64,000 nt of DNA from Mesotoga prima MesG1.Ag.4.2 (GCF_000147715.2 NC_017934.1:1426001-1490000), one strand, 5' to 3'. Shown: positions 43,136 through 52,898, counted from the first letter of the stretch. Notes: generated from the letters alone by a model not told the origin. A program made the numbers and translations.

Positions 43136-43915
43136 TCAATAATATGTGTACACCCTTGAGTAAATAAATTCTTCGGGAGCGCTTGAGCTATCCAGGAACT
43201 CAATTCTCCTAAGTTCCCGAACAGGGTTGCCTTGTTCGTCCGTGAGGAGTATATCGATTCGACTTCTGAACTCCGAAGCCTGTTCCCTGCCTTCCCTTCT
43301 AACCCTAACTACTGTCTTCTCGCCCACCAAATGTCCATTGGAATCATAAGTGAATGTGCTTTCCACTACTATGTTAACCTCCATATCTAGTTCAGAAACG
43401 TTTTCTCGAATGAGGGAATACCTCTCTGATTTTCTTCCGTTCTCATCGAAGAAGAGAGTATTCGTTGAAACGCCAGTTTCGGTTTCAACAGAAAAGATCA
43501 GAGTTCTTTCTTCGCTGTTAATCCAGTAGCGAGTTCTTTCGAGTTCAATACCTGAATCGTCAAAGGCCACGGCATCGTAGTGATCATCTTCATAGAGCAC
43601 TTCAACCCTCTGGAAAACTGTACCGTCTCGGTTGATGAAGTCCTTTCTTCTCAGTCTGCCGGAGTCGTCATAGAAGTATTCTATCTTCACTTCTTCAGTC
43701 TCCCTCGAGATTAGAAAACCCTTTTCATTAAAGGTCAGCGTCTCCGGATCGGAAATCAATAGTTCTGCTCCTAACTTTGCTATCTCTATCTGTACAGTAT
43801 GTACCTTTCCAGAAAAACCAAACTGTAAAGCAGACAGATCTTCCTCCATAAAAACGGCAAAAAGCGAGCTTAGAAGCACAAAGAAAGACAGTGCAATCAC
43901 GAATACTTTTCTCAT
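43136..43915 (-). CDS. Exported protein with YD/RHS-like repeats, unknown function
   Basis: 259 aa. Signal peptide residues 1-20 (RKVFVIALSFFVLLSSLFAVF). The mature part consists of short beta units with a Tyr-Asp/Asn-Gly turn: FTYDSNGHLVGEK, YFYDDSGRLRRKDFINRDGT, AFDDSGIELERTRYW, FFDENGRKSERYSL. The pattern recalls RHS/YD repeats but without the long array or a toxin tip. Probably an envelope protein. Its stop lies 13 bases from the hcp palindrome. Confidence 0.65.
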   Translation of the reverse strand: MRKVFVIALSFFVLLSSLFAVFMEEDLSALQFGFSGKVHTVQIEIAKLGAELLISDPETLTFNEKGFLISRETEEVKIEYFYDDSGRLRRKDFINRDGTVFQRVEVLYEDDHYDAVAFDDSGIELERTRYWINSEERTLIFSVETETGVSTNTLFFDENGRKSERYSLIRENVSELDMEVNIVVESTFTYDSNGHLVGEKTVVRVRREGREQASEFRSRIDILLTDEQGNPVRELRRIEFLDSSSAPEEFIYSRVYTYY

Positions 43916-44077
43916 ACTCTCGCCTCACTCACTCGAAAATAGAATCTAAGACAATCATAACAAATACTGATCTAGCCGGAATGAAAAACCGGCAGTGCCT
44001 GCAAAGTTTCTATTAAATGTCAATTCTTCTGATATACTGAGAGTGATGATGAACAAGCTTCTCACGGGGTGATCACT

Positions 44078-44587
44078 GTGACTTTCAAAGAACTGTCTGA
44101 GCGAAGTGGTATTAGGTACGAAACGGTACGAAACTATGTGAAAGTCTTAATAGAAGAAGGTCTTATCGACGAAGTAAGCGAAGAAGTTGTCGAGATCGTC
44201 AAGAAGATGCCTGACTACACTTCTCAAGGGCTCACAGTAGTCGAAGCAGCACACAGAGCGGTTAGTGGCGAGCAAAAAGATAGCCGCACATCTACCGAGA
44301 CTCTGAAGCTTAAAGAGAGAATCGCATGTCTTGAAGAAGAAAACAAATTGCTGAAGGCTGAACTTGACAAAGAAAGAGCTCCGACAAAACAGCTTGAGGA
44401 GAAAATTCAATCTCTTGAAGGCGGTCAGACTAGTTCATCTGGAATAGCAGTTTACAGGGAAGAGGCAAAGACTGCTGCAGAAGCACTCAAAACCGCGATA
44501 AAATCCGCTGGAAGCGGGTTTGTTCAGTTCCTTCAGTGGCTATTTGGCGCAGAAGCCGAAAAAGTTGAAGAGAAATCAGAAAAGTAG
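44078..44587 (+). CDS. HTH + coiled-coil protein of unknown function
   Basis: The GTG at 44078 follows GGGGTGATCAC, an extended anti-SD match. The N-terminal 35 residues look like a MerR/winged HTH (TFKELSERSGIRYETVRNYV). After a linker, residues about 75-110 form a leucine coiled coil (LKERIACLEEENKLLKAEL). The tail GSGFVQFLQWLFGAEAEK is amphipathic and may touch membrane or partner. 169 aa. This could be a small DNA-binding protein or a MerR-like regulator without a recognised ligand domain. No operon partner. Confidence 0.6.
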   Translation: MTFKELSERSGIRYETVRNYVKVLIEEGLIDEVSEEVVEIVKKMPDYTSQGLTVVEAAHRAVSGEQKDSRTSTETLKLKERIACLEEENKLLKAELDKERAPTKQLEEKIQSLEGGQTSSSGIAVYREEAKTAAEALKTAIKSAGSGFVQFLQWLFGAEAEKVEEKSEK

Positions 44588-44613
44588 CGCATTATGTTAT
44601 CGTTGTGAAACAA

Positions 44614-44644
44614 ATTCAGGAGACGCTTAGAATGTCTCCTGAAT
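44614..44644. terminator. Hairpin between convergent genes
   Basis: ATTCAGGAGAC, nine-base loop, GTCTCCTGAAT: a perfect 11-bp stem between the HTH gene and the gene at 44669. No clear T-tract on either side, so it is a probable bidirectional terminator only. Confidence 0.55.
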
Positions 44645-44668
44645 ATTGTGGGTAATACTCTCTATAAA

Positions 44669-45919
44669 CTAGAAATCAAGCGTCGCTAGAATCCCGGTGT
44701 ACCACTCTGCCCACATAACCGCTTCTTCGTAGTCTGCCAATCCCAGAAGGACAAAGTATTCTCGGGGGCCAAAGAACTCAGCATCATGTGATTCAGAATA
44801 GAGGGCCATCCAGCAGAGCTTTCCCGAAAAGTCGAGAGCATAGACGTTCACTACGGACTCTCGATCCACATAACCAGTATAGCTATCCACCAACTCATAG
44901 TCACCGAAACTACCTAGGTACTGATAGACGTATTGATTTAGCACGTCGCCTGTGGAAGCTGACTCTTCCGACTCACCAACGAAGATCTTGCCTACGACTG
45001 TGCCCTGAAATCCCAGATCGGCCACTTCGAAGTAGTCTGCCAGATAGAAGGCCACGGAAAACTCCGGTGGCATCATGAACCCGAAGTAATCACCTTCAAC
45101 TTCTATCCAGTCGTCGATATATATATCGAGGTCTTCTTCGCTCAGCAACGATTCAACCATCCTGACGAAAATATCTGTGTGCTCCTCTTTCTCAGAAGGC
45201 AATGCAATGACTTCTTCTTTCTCTTCAGGTTCTTCTTCAGCCGAGATAAGGCTCCCCACGATTCCGGCAATTATCTCCTTAGCTTTGTCAAGCTCGCTTC
45301 CTGAATAATTAAGGGGCTCAAAAACACACATTGTAACTGCACCGGGCTCAGTTATCTCTGCCTCTTCCGATGGAGAGTAAACAACTACGAATGGATAATC
45401 GACTTCCGGTCTGATTTTGAGAGAAACAAGGTAAGCAATCCGTCCGTCATCCAGTTCAACAGTCTCCTCGTAGCTACTCTCAGTTGTTGCGCCTTCTCCA
45501 TAGAGAGAACCTACAACGGCACTAATCAGCTCTGACCTGGCGTAAGACTCGAGCTGATACAAAAATAGCCTTCCAAAAAGAAGCTCTTCCTTGTCAAAAA
45601 TCTGCACATCGTAGTTTAGACCGGTCTTCTCCTGAAAGATTGAGAAATCCTGGGGAATCATTATCTCTGTAGACCCTATCATCTCCACTTTCCAGGAGGG
45701 ATCGTCGGGAGACGTCCATCCTTCTCTGAAGGAAACAAGCAGAGGATCAATGGTTCTCAGAGAAAGTGTATTCAACTCCTCACTATCGGGTACAATTTCT
45801 CCCGTTTCCGACGCATCGGCAGTCTCAGTTGGTTCTGGAGTCAGGGTTCTCAGTCCGAGCTGCCCAAAAAGTCCGACAGCAAATATTACAGTCAGTGCGA
45901 TGAGCAAGAGTTTCTTCAT
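44669..45919 (-). CDS. Exported protein of unknown function
   Basis: 416 aa with a signal peptide (residues 1-19, KKLLLIALTVIFAVGLFG) and ATG behind GAGGTGTAATA. Two similar-looking halves: SSYEETVELDDGRIAYLVSL and WIEVEGDYFGFMMPPEFS, each followed by aromatic/acidic beta segments. An acidic linker (EEEPEEKEEVIALPSEKEEH) sits between about residues 225 and 250. This suggests an internal duplication of a PsbP/DUF-like beta domain. No catalytic motif and no recognised family. Monocistronic. Confidence 0.6.
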   Translation of the reverse strand: MKKLLLIALTVIFAVGLFGQLGLRTLTPEPTETADASETGEIVPDSEELNTLSLRTIDPLLVSFREGWTSPDDPSWKVEMIGSTEIMIPQDFSIFQEKTGLNYDVQIFDKEELLFGRLFLYQLESYARSELISAVVGSLYGEGATTESSYEETVELDDGRIAYLVSLKIRPEVDYPFVVVYSPSEEAEITEPGAVTMCVFEPLNYSGSELDKAKEIIAGIVGSLISAEEEPEEKEEVIALPSEKEEHTDIFVRMVESLLSEEDLDIYIDDWIEVEGDYFGFMMPPEFSVAFYLADYFEVADLGFQGTVVGKIFVGESEESASTGDVLNQYVYQYLGSFGDYELVDSYTGYVDRESVVNVYALDFSGKLCWMALYSESHDAEFFGPREYFVLLGLADYEEAVMWAEWYTGILATLDF

Positions 45920-46026
45920 TATTACACCTCCTGATTCTTCTAGACTCGGATATCGAAACTGGTTCAGAAGAATTGTACTACCAGGAGAAGCTTTATGATA
46001 CTTTTGTCGAGTGACTCTCCAGAAAT

Positions 46027-46653
46027 TCAGGCCGTCCTGTCAAACCCTTTTGAAGAATAGTAGAATCTCATTCCTACATACTCAAGCGCCTTTCTCAAGG
46101 CCGAGTTTATTGAATAAGTTCTCGAGCCCATGTGAGGATCAATTCCCTGTACCCGTTTCAAATAATCTGAGAAGACTGGAATCTCAAGCCCTGAAGAAAA
46201 TTTCTCGGTGAACCTTTCAACAGAAAGCGGATAGCCCGTTTTTACGTATTTGCAGATCACCGGGGCCACCCGACCCAACCTATCGATTACTCCTGAGAAG
46301 CCAAAGAGCCTGCAAATTAGTGGCCTAAAAGCATATTCGGTGCAACCACCTTCATTTCTAATCTCTCCAGAACCTTCGAAGAGAATGCAGCGATCACTGT
46401 CAGGAACATCTTCTAGCCTTCGAAGTAAGTCGTCTGCTCTACCCTCGTTCCAGAGTCTCAGCGAAAGAGGAAGAAACTCTGTAATTGTCACCTGAATGGA
46501 GTCACCGGATGTCTTACAACACTCTCTACATGAAGGCAGGCATCTTAAACCAGTCTCTATCTGAATATCTCTAATTGTTCTACAGGCATCGTCGTAAATT
46601 TCTAGAACCTCAGAAGCCTTTTGATACAGATCATCAAACGATAAACCGCTCAT
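46027..46653 (-). CDS. YkgJ-like Cys-cluster (zinc/iron-binding) protein
   Basis: 208 aa. CLPSCRECCKTSGDSIQVT, RCILFEGSG, GGCTEYAFRPLICRLFG and VICKYVKTG give the CxxxC..CC...C...RPxxCR pattern of the YkgJ/UPF0153 family, whose members carry a putative metal or Fe-S cluster. Role not established. ATG at 46653 follows AGGAGGTAATACC; a TTG one codon earlier is possible. The gene stands alone, with a long AT-rich upstream region. Confidence 0.8.
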   Translation of the reverse strand: MSGLSFDDLYQKASEVLEIYDDACRTIRDIQIETGLRCLPSCRECCKTSGDSIQVTITEFLPLSLRLWNEGRADDLLRRLEDVPDSDRCILFEGSGEIRNEGGCTEYAFRPLICRLFGFSGVIDRLGRVAPVICKYVKTGYPLSVERFTEKFSSGLEIPVFSDYLKRVQGIDPHMGSRTYSINSALRKALEYVGMRFYYSSKGFDRTA

Positions 46654-47117
46654 CAAAGGTATTACCTCCTGCAAACATACTGAGAAGATCATCCCACCTT
46701 GCAGCGAACGAATCAATTCGTCGAAAGTAAATTCTCCATGGATATACCGCGATCGAGAGGTGAATTTATTCCGTCAGAAAGAAGCAAACTTGTTGACATT
46801 TTGATTGTAATTTCCTTTGTTGTTCACAGATTTTGAAATCCACAATTCAGTGAACTATGGACCTTAACTGACAACCGGAGACTTCGTCTTTTTCGGCAGT
46901 TAGTTTCGAAGGCATTTCAAAGACTTTTGACAGAACTCCAAGAAGAAGTACGTATAATCATGATCTCTAAAGAGGAGAGTAGAAAGCCGCTCAGTATACA
47001 ATTGTTTTGTCTCGATAACAAAGGAATCGATCTCAAGAATCACTGGTTGACATACAGATAATGAAGTCCAAATCTAACTCAAAGGGAGGTGTTCTTAATC
47101 TCCTTCATCTCGACTTC

Positions 47118-47177
47118 GAGTAGATTTTATTTTGATGCATTAACTCTCTCTTGAGTAGATTTAATTATGATGCATTA
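47118..47177. repeat. Two 25-bp imperfect direct repeats, 35 bases apart
   Basis: Both copies begin GAGTAGATTT and end TGATGCATTA; they match at 23 of 25 positions. The spacing between starts (35 bases) is a little over three helical turns, as for a cooperatively bound regulator. The sequence between them is CT-rich. Confidence 0.65.
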
Positions 47178-47252
47178 CGGGAATAATCGATCTGAAAGAA
47201 TGAAAATAACGTTCAAGCAATGCAAATAGATTTCTCAGTGCTTCAAAAAGAA

Positions 47253-47278
47253 GCGAGCAACCAATTATGATTGCTCGC
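47253..47278 (-). terminator. Terminator of the xyl operon
   Basis: GCGAGCAA, ten-base loop, TTGCTCGC, followed on the minus strand by TTCTTTTTG, 22 bases past the xylA stop. Confidence 0.75.
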
Positions 47279-47299
47279 CTTACTCTCAGAGGGTGAAGA

Positions 47300-48622
47300 T
47301 TACTTTTCCGCCGAAATTATCGCCCAGTTCACCAGCCTTTCAAGATACTCCTGATTTGAAGGTTCTGGAAGAGGGTTCTTCTTGTCGATTATGTATTCTT
47401 CAAGCGACCTGAAGTCTGCTATGCCTTCGGTGATCTCCTTGCCTACACCCGATTGATAACTACTGTATCTGTCTTTCAAGAGACTTTCCAGGGTACCTTC
47501 GTCGATTAGTTTGGCTGCCGCCTTCAATCCCAGAGCAAATGTGTCCATGCCGGCAATGTGTCCGATAAATAGATCCCGCTCATCATAAGAACCTCTTCTC
47601 ACCTTTGCATCGAAATTCAAGCCTCCAGGATTTAATCCTCCGTTCTTGATTATCTCGTACATCCCAAGGGTCGTCGAATAGAGATCGGTTGGAAATTGAT
47701 CTGTATCCCACCCCAGAAGAGGGTCACCTTGATTGGCATCAACACTTCCAAGCAAATCGTTGATTCTTGCAAACCTTAGTTCATGCTGGAAGGTATGACC
47801 TGCGAGGGTCGCATGGTTTGCTTCAACATTGAACTTAAAATTCTCTTCTAGACCGAATTTTCTTAAGAAGGCCAGTGCATTCGCAACATCAAAATCATAT
47901 TGATGCTTGGTCGGTTCCATGGGCTTGGGCTCTATTAGGAACTGCCCAGAAAAACCTATCTCTTTAGCGTAATCTGCTGCCATGTGGAAGAATCTTGCAA
48001 GATTTTCCAGTTCTAGACGCATATCAGTGTTGAGTAGAGTCTCGTATCCTTCCCTTCCACCCCAGAAGACGTAATTCTTCCCACCAAGTTCCTTGGTAAC
48101 CTCGATTGCCTTTTTCACCTGGGCAGCAGCGTACGCAAAGACGTCCGCATCACATGATGTCGCCGCTCCATGCATAAACCTTGGACTCGAGAAGAGATTT
48201 GCCGTTCCCCATAGTATACCGACATTACTCGTCCTCAAATGATCGGAAATATGTCTCACAATTTCGTCTAGATTCTTGTTTGTCTCTCTGAGAGTCTCTC
48301 CTTCAGGAGCTATGTCTCGATCGTGGAAACAGAAGAAGTCGATACTCAGCTTCTCACAGAGTTCGAAGACGGCATCAACTTTCAACTTTGCTAGAGCAAT
48401 GGGATCCTTGATGGAATCCCAGCTTCTTCTCATTGTGGGCTTCCCAAACATATCAAGCCCATCACCCTGAAAGGTGTGCCAGAAGGCAACCGCGAATCGA
48501 AGATACTCTTTCATGGTCTTCCCCATGAACTCTTCTTCTGGATTGTAGAAGCTGAAGGCCATTGGATCTTTGTTATCCGGGCCCTTATACTGGATCTTTT
48601 CTATCTTGTCGAAGACACTCAT
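47300..48622 (-). CDS. xylA: Xylose isomerase
   Basis: Converts D-xylose to D-xylulose (and glucose to fructose) in the cytosol. Class II type of 440 aa with the long N-terminal extension. Active-site landmarks: [12 protein letters not shown] (catalytic His), [24 protein letters not shown] (metal-binding Glu), [12 protein letters not shown] and [18 protein letters not shown] at 48622 sits behind AAGGAGGAAGGGGA, 14 bases after the xylB stop. Last gene of the xylR-xylB-xylA operon. Confidence 0.96.
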   Translation of the reverse strand: MSVFDKIEKIQYKGPDNKDPMAFSFYNPEEEFMGKTMKEYLRFAVAFWHTFQGDGLDMFGKPTMRRSWDSIKDPIALAKLKVDAVFELCEKLSIDFFCFHDRDIAPEGETLRETNKNLDEIVRHISDHLRTSNVGILWGTANLFSSPRFMHGAATSCDADVFAYAAAQVKKAIEVTKELGGKNYVFWGGREGYETLLNTDMRLELENLARFFHMAADYAKEIGFSGQFLIEPKPMEPTKHQYDFDVANALAFLRKFGLEENFKFNVEANHATLAGHTFQHELRFARINDLLGSVDANQGDPLLGWDTDQFPTDLYSTTLGMYEIIKNGGLNPGGLNFDAKVRRGSYDERDLFIGHIAGMDTFALGLKAAAKLIDEGTLESLLKDRYSSYQSGVGKEITEGIADFRSLEEYIIDKKNPLPEPSNQEYLERLVNWAIISAEK

Positions 48623-48636
48623 TCCCCTTCCTCCTT

Positions 48637-50112
48637 TCATTTCGTGATACTTTCCTGCACCTTGCTTATCTTCTTGTAGCTGTCTCTTATTTTTGGATAC
48701 AACTCTTTGTAAATTGAGAAAACATTGTCATAAACCGCCCTGAAATCCCCGTTCGGTCTGAATTCTTTCTTCATCCTTATCCATGATGAAGTGCCTATGC
48801 CAAGAGCTTCTGCAGCCAAGCGAGCCGAACCGTAAGCTGCCCCTTCATCTACTTCCGGGAGCCAAATCGTCTTGCCGAGATTGTCGGCAACGATCTGACA
48901 CCACGTTTCGCTCCTTGAACCGCCTCCAACAATTCTGACGTTATTCATCTCTGATCCGAGACTCTCGATCAGCTCTGCCCCTTCTCTGAGAGCAAAGCCC
49001 ACTCCTTCATATATGCTCCGGAATACATCGCCCCTGCTGTGAAAAGAGGAAAAGCCGAAAAGCGTTCCTCTTGCGCTGGGATCACGATGAGGCGTTCGCT
49101 CACCATTCAAGTACGGCAAGAAAACCACTCCATTTGATCCTGAGGGCGTCTGTTTAACCATCTCTTCAAGTGATTCAAAAGAAAGGTCGTTTCCAAATCT
49201 ATCTTTAAACCAGTTTAGCGAATTCGTCGCTGAGAGAATTACCGCCATATGGTAGAAATCCCTACCCGTGACATGTCTAAAAAGATGAATTCCGCCAGAT
49301 CTATCTGGTATCCCCTGTTTAGTCAAGGCTACCACTGTACCGGAGGTCCCGATGCTTATCATTGCGTCTCCCGTCTTCTCGACACCGCAACCATAAGCCG
49401 ACGAAGCATTATCTGCTCCTCCGTTAACTACCGGAATGCCTTCTAGCTCCGAAAGGGAGGGCGAACTTACTGTCCCCACGATCGTACCTGACCCGATCAA
49501 TTCGGGATATGAACGAGGATCAATACCGATTATTTCTGGAATTCTCTCATCGAATTCCCCTTCAATATCCAGCATAGAAGTTCCTGAAGCATCGGAGAAG
49601 TCAGTTACAACACGTCCCGTCAATTTCATTACGACGTAGTCTTTCGGAAGCATCCATTTCTTGATCTTCTTGAACCTCTCAGGCTCACTCTCTGCCAACC
49701 AGAGGATTTTGGGAAGCGTGAATCCTGTCAGTACTGGATTTCCGAAACTTCCTATTACTTTTTCTTCTCCTCCCAACAAGTCCGTAACTTTTGCACACTG
49801 GCTTTCAGTTCTCTGATCGCACCAAAGGATCGCCGGATAGACAACCTTCCCTTCTGCATCAACGGCAACAAGGGAATGCATTTGACCGCTGACGGAAATT
49901 GCCGATGGCAGTCGACCTCCCTTTGCAACTAGATCTCTCAAAACAACGCAAACTGCGTCCCACCAAATCTCTGGATGCTGCTGTGCCCAACCGGGCTTCG
50001 GGGTTTCCATAGGAATAGGTTTTGAAGAAGAAGTCAAGATTTTTCCGCTCTTATCAACCGAGATTCCTTTAACAGAATTTGTTCCTACGTCTATACCGAA
50101 AAACGTACCCAT
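48637..50112 (-). CDS. xylB: Xylulokinase
   Basis: FGGY-family sugar kinase: D-xylulose + ATP to xylulose 5-phosphate, entering the pentose phosphate pathway. Seen: [30 protein letters not shown] (xylulose-specific), [30 protein letters not shown] and [19 protein letters not shown]. 491 aa, standard. ATG follows AAAGGAGAT, 12 bases after xylR. Confidence 0.95.
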   Translation of the reverse strand: MGTFFGIDVGTNSVKGISVDKSGKILTSSSKPIPMETPKPGWAQQHPEIWWDAVCVVLRDLVAKGGRLPSAISVSGQMHSLVAVDAEGKVVYPAILWCDQRTESQCAKVTDLLGGEEKVIGSFGNPVLTGFTLPKILWLAESEPERFKKIKKWMLPKDYVVMKLTGRVVTDFSDASGTSMLDIEGEFDERIPEIIGIDPRSYPELIGSGTIVGTVSSPSLSELEGIPVVNGGADNASSAYGCGVEKTGDAMISIGTSGTVVALTKQGIPDRSGGIHLFRHVTGRDFYHMAVILSATNSLNWFKDRFGNDLSFESLEEMVKQTPSGSNGVVFLPYLNGERTPHRDPSARGTLFGFSSFHSRGDVFRSIYEGVGFALREGAELIESLGSEMNNVRIVGGGSRSETWCQIVADNLGKTIWLPEVDEGAAYGSARLAAEALGIGTSSWIRMKKEFRPNGDFRAVYDNVFSIYKELYPKIRDSYKKISKVQESITK

Positions 50113-50124
50113 GACAAATCTCCT

Positions 50125-51300
50125 TTATACTAAATCGACCGTCTTACGATCAATTATGTGTAGAGCTGCTCCTATCATTTTCGAGCTTGCCATGCCTTTT
50201 TCGTGGAGCATGCTCCTTATTACTTTCACGTTCTGCCCAGTAGCGTATAGAACCCTTGAGTTGACAAAATCGAGCAGATTGCGCAATGATACTTCCGGAA
50301 GTATCGAAGCAACTCCGCCAAGAACAACAACTTCCGGATCCAAGGAATTTACGATGTTAACAATTCCTACGCCAAGGCTTCTCTCGATCTCACGAAGAAG
50401 TGGTTCATAACTTGCATCTGTTGAGCGCAGACAGTTGAGATACTTCTCATTGTTACTGGTTCCTTTGAGTTCAAGCCCCAACTCAGTTGCTAGATTGACG
50501 ATGGCTTCAGTAGAGGCGATAGTTTCCCAGCAACCAAAGTTTCCGCAGTAGCATTTCTTGCCGTCAATCTGAACCGTCATGTGGCCAAATTCGCCGGCAG
50601 AATAATCGCGCCCTCTATAAATCTGGCCGTCAAACATAACACCGCACCCGATTCCCTCAGATACATAGACGAAGACAATATCTCTTACTGACACTACATC
50701 TGGATTGTTCCACTTCTCAGCAATCAACGAGAGATTTGCTTCATTATCAAGAAAAACCGGATACCGTCGAGAGAGCCGTTCTCTGAGTACGAGATCCTTC
50801 CATCCGAGATGAGGCACGTATACGATTCTGGAATTCTCCACATCAACGATTCCCGGAACTGACAACGAGTATCCGAGGAATCTGGATTTTGGAATATTTC
50901 TCGAAATCAAGGAAGTCTTTTTAGTTAAGAGATCCATGAACTGATCAAAGTCACGTGGAGTTCTAAATCTACTCACAACTGAAACTGAGCCATCAAAGAA
51001 TCCCTTACCTATAATTGTCTCTTCGACACCAATATCGATGACTACAGACATGAACGCCTTTCTGTTTAGTCTAAGGACGATTGCCTTTCTCCCAATTCGA
51101 CCGGTCTCTTCTGCTCTCACTTCCTCGCAAAGACCCATTGATAGAAAATCCTTGATTATTTTCGTCACCGTGCTTGGATTCAACCCCGATGCTACTGCAA
51201 GATCTCTTCGAGTAGTAGCGGGATTCTTTCTAAGCAACTGAAGAATCAGCTTTCTATTTGATCTTCCAATATTCTCTGAATCCAGCTTTTTACCAACCAA
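50125..51300 (-). CDS. xylR: ROK family transcriptional regulator (XylR type)
   Basis: An N-terminal winged helix (NRKLILQLLRKNPATTRRDLA; SGLNPSTVTKIIKDFLSMG) is followed by a ROK sugar-kinase-like domain: AGEFGHMTVQIDG and the zinc motif CYCGNFGCWE, then VVLGGVASILPEV. Located first in an operon with xylB and xylA, so xylose-responsive repression is likely. TTG start behind GGGGGAT. Candidate operators are the inverted repeats just upstream. Confidence 0.9.
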   Translation of the reverse strand: MVGKKLDSENIGRSNRKLILQLLRKNPATTRRDLAVASGLNPSTVTKIIKDFLSMGLCEEVRAEETGRIGRKAIVLRLNRKAFMSVVIDIGVEETIIGKGFFDGSVSVVSRFRTPRDFDQFMDLLTKKTSLISRNIPKSRFLGYSLSVPGIVDVENSRIVYVPHLGWKDLVLRERLSRRYPVFLDNEANLSLIAEKWNNPDVVSVRDIVFVYVSEGIGCGVMFDGQIYRGRDYSAGEFGHMTVQIDGKKCYCGNFGCWETIASTEAIVNLATELGLELKGTSNNEKYLNCLRSTDASYEPLLREIERSLGVGIVNIVNSLDPEVVVLGGVASILPEVSLRNLLDFVNSRVLYATGQNVKVIRSMLHEKGMASSKMIGAALHIIDRKTVDLV

Positions 51301-51341
51301 GCTGAAATCCCCCTTTCTACTCTAGCTTACTATTAATAAGA

Positions 51342-51373
51342 GATTTGATTAAATCTAAACAGAACCGTTTAGA
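51342..51373. promoter_or_regulatory. Candidate ROK/XylR operators
   Basis: Two inverted repeats 42-73 bases upstream of xylR: GATTT-GATT-AAATC (51342-51355) and TCTAAAC-AGAACC-GTTTAGA (51354-51373), overlapping by two bases. Their position in the promoter region fits autoregulation of the operon. Confidence 0.5.
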
Positions 51374-51797
51374 GACAGCTGGTGGGGAATATCGCCCATA
51401 AGATGATTCTTCCTAATTTATTTATTGCCGCAAACAATTGAAAGAATCTTCTTCGCCCAGACTCTAAAAAACTTTCCGACCAAGCAGCGAAACTCAAGAA
51501 TAACGGACAAGTGATTCTTACTTGAGGCCTGGACGGATTTGAATCGCTAGTATGATTCTATCAGCTAAATGAATGATGCTAACGATGAAAGTTACTGCCA
51601 GTTCCGAGAATTTCCAGAATCTGTCGGTTTTTTGCCGATTATTTAGATTATCGAACCCGAGACTCTTCAAAAGCGGTTTGTTTTATGGTCATTCATTTCT
51701 GGCATAAATGGTCTTACTTGTTATCTTTGAATTGAATGATCAACAAGCAGTTCTTTAGTATAATTGTCTCAAGGATTATTACAAGGAGGTCCTGCCT
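51374..51797. other. Divergent region between xylR and the second ArsR-HTH gene
   Basis: About 420 bases, AT-rich, without a gene. TATAAT at 51759-51764 is the likely -10 of the gene at 51798 (about 34 bases before its GTG); the -35 is weak. Nothing else recognised. Confidence 0.45.
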
Positions 51798-52898
51798 GTG
51801 CTTCTCGAACGAATCAAGTATATAGATTGGCCTGCTTATGATTTTCTTCTTTGTCTTATGAGGGTCAACTGTAATGAGATGATAATCGAAGCCTACAAAG
51901 AACAAGATTTCAAAGATCAGTTTGTGCCTGACCCAGAGCTCCTTGAATGGGCAAAGGAAACAAAGAAGATTCTTCCTGACGATATAAAAGAGCTTCTCGA
52001 GCGATTTTTTGACTGTGAAACGTACTTCGGCGCAGGAACCTTTTCTCTTGTCCAGGAGAGAAATCTACGAGAACCCGAGGAGTTCATCAAAGCTCTCAAG
52101 AGCACATCCGAGAAAAGCATACTAGGGCGTTTCCTAAGAACTGGATTTGGAACCGATGTCAAGTCTAGAGACTCTTCTCAATTCGAGGAATTAGTTGAAA
52201 GGCTGACGGTAGATGAAAAGGAGATGCTCCTTTTCATAACTGAGAGTACTATTTTCTCGTCTTTTCAAAAGGCAAATCTTCTTGGATTTCTTGAAAACCC
52301 GGCTGAAACAAAACAGGATCTGATATATCTCTTTGAATGGTTCCTTGAAAATGTTTTCAACAGAATGCGGGACGAAGTTAGGAGGTCGAACGAGAAGCAT
52401 CTGAAGAACCTTGAGGAATACATTCGAAAGGGGGGCACATCGTATATTGAAAAATTGAACCTCTTGAGTTTCTTTGACATCCTCGAGACGGTTCAAACTA
52501 TAGAATTGAGTGTATCGCCATTCCTGGGCCTAGATCAAGCCGGCCTTATGGTTATGAAAGACAGATACCTCTTTATTCTCGGATATGACAGAATAGAAGT
52601 CCCCTTCAGGGAGAAAGATGAGAAACTTCAATGTATCGACGTCTTTAGCGCTCTGGCCCACAAAGAAAGGCTTGCAATACTTAGAGAACTTAGCAGAGAG
52701 CCTCATCGACCAGTTTCCCTTGCAAAAAAATTGCGAATCTCCGCCGGCGACCTGAGCAATCATCTCGAGAAGCTTAAAAAGGGGAGGCTCCTTGAAAGTG
52801 TTTATGATGGTGAGTATGTTGAATACACAGTCAATGCAAAAGAACTCAAGAGGCTTGTTAGCGAATCGCTTGACAAGCTGCTTGAAGAGCAGAACTAA
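51798..52898 (+). CDS. ArsR-type winged-helix protein with large unknown N-terminal domain (copy 2)
   Basis: 366 aa, GTG behind AAGGAGGT. Same layout as the protein at 34210: unknown helical domain (residues 1-270) then ArsR-like HTH (FSALAHKERLAILRELSRE; SLAKKLRISAGDLSNHLEKL; LESVYDGEYVEYTVNAK). Shared blocks with copy 1 include FFDCETYFGA vs FFDWETFLGM and TKQDLIYLFEWFLENVF vs TKEDLLYLLEWFYENVF. The N-terminal domain is therefore a conserved unit. No metal-binding Cys pair. Ligand and targets unknown. Single gene with a strong terminator. Confidence 0.75.
   Translation: MLLERIKYIDWPAYDFLLCLMRVNCNEMIIEAYKEQDFKDQFVPDPELLEWAKETKKILPDDIKELLERFFDCETYFGAGTFSLVQERNLREPEEFIKALKSTSEKSILGRFLRTGFGTDVKSRDSSQFEELVERLTVDEKEMLLFITESTIFSSFQKANLLGFLENPAETKQDLIYLFEWFLENVFNRMRDEVRRSNEKHLKNLEEYIRKGGTSYIEKLNLLSFFDILETVQTIELSVSPFLGLDQAGLMVMKDRYLFILGYDRIEVPFREKDEKLQCIDVFSALAHKERLAILRELSREPHRPVSLAKKLRISAGDLSNHLEKLKKGRLLESVYDGEYVEYTVNAKELKRLVSESLDKLLEEQN

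Larger units (their letters stand above)
46654..47299. other. Long intergenic region with promoter-like elements and a direct repeat
   Basis: About 650 bases without a convincing gene. On the plus strand TTGACA (46927-46932) and TATAAT (46953-46958) are both consensus but 20 bases apart. A 33-codon frame from 46960 has no ribosome site. Two 25-base direct repeats lie at 47118-47142 and 47153-47177. The xyl terminator hairpin closes the region at 47253-47278. Confidence 0.5.

Noticed and set aside
46960-47061. 33-codon open frame after the TTGACA/TATAAT pair
   Set aside because: No ribosome site and no protein-like composition; kept only as a possible small RNA region.
47118-47177. Insertion-sequence ends
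   Set aside because: The copies are direct, not inverted, only 35 bases apart, and no transposase or target duplication is visible.
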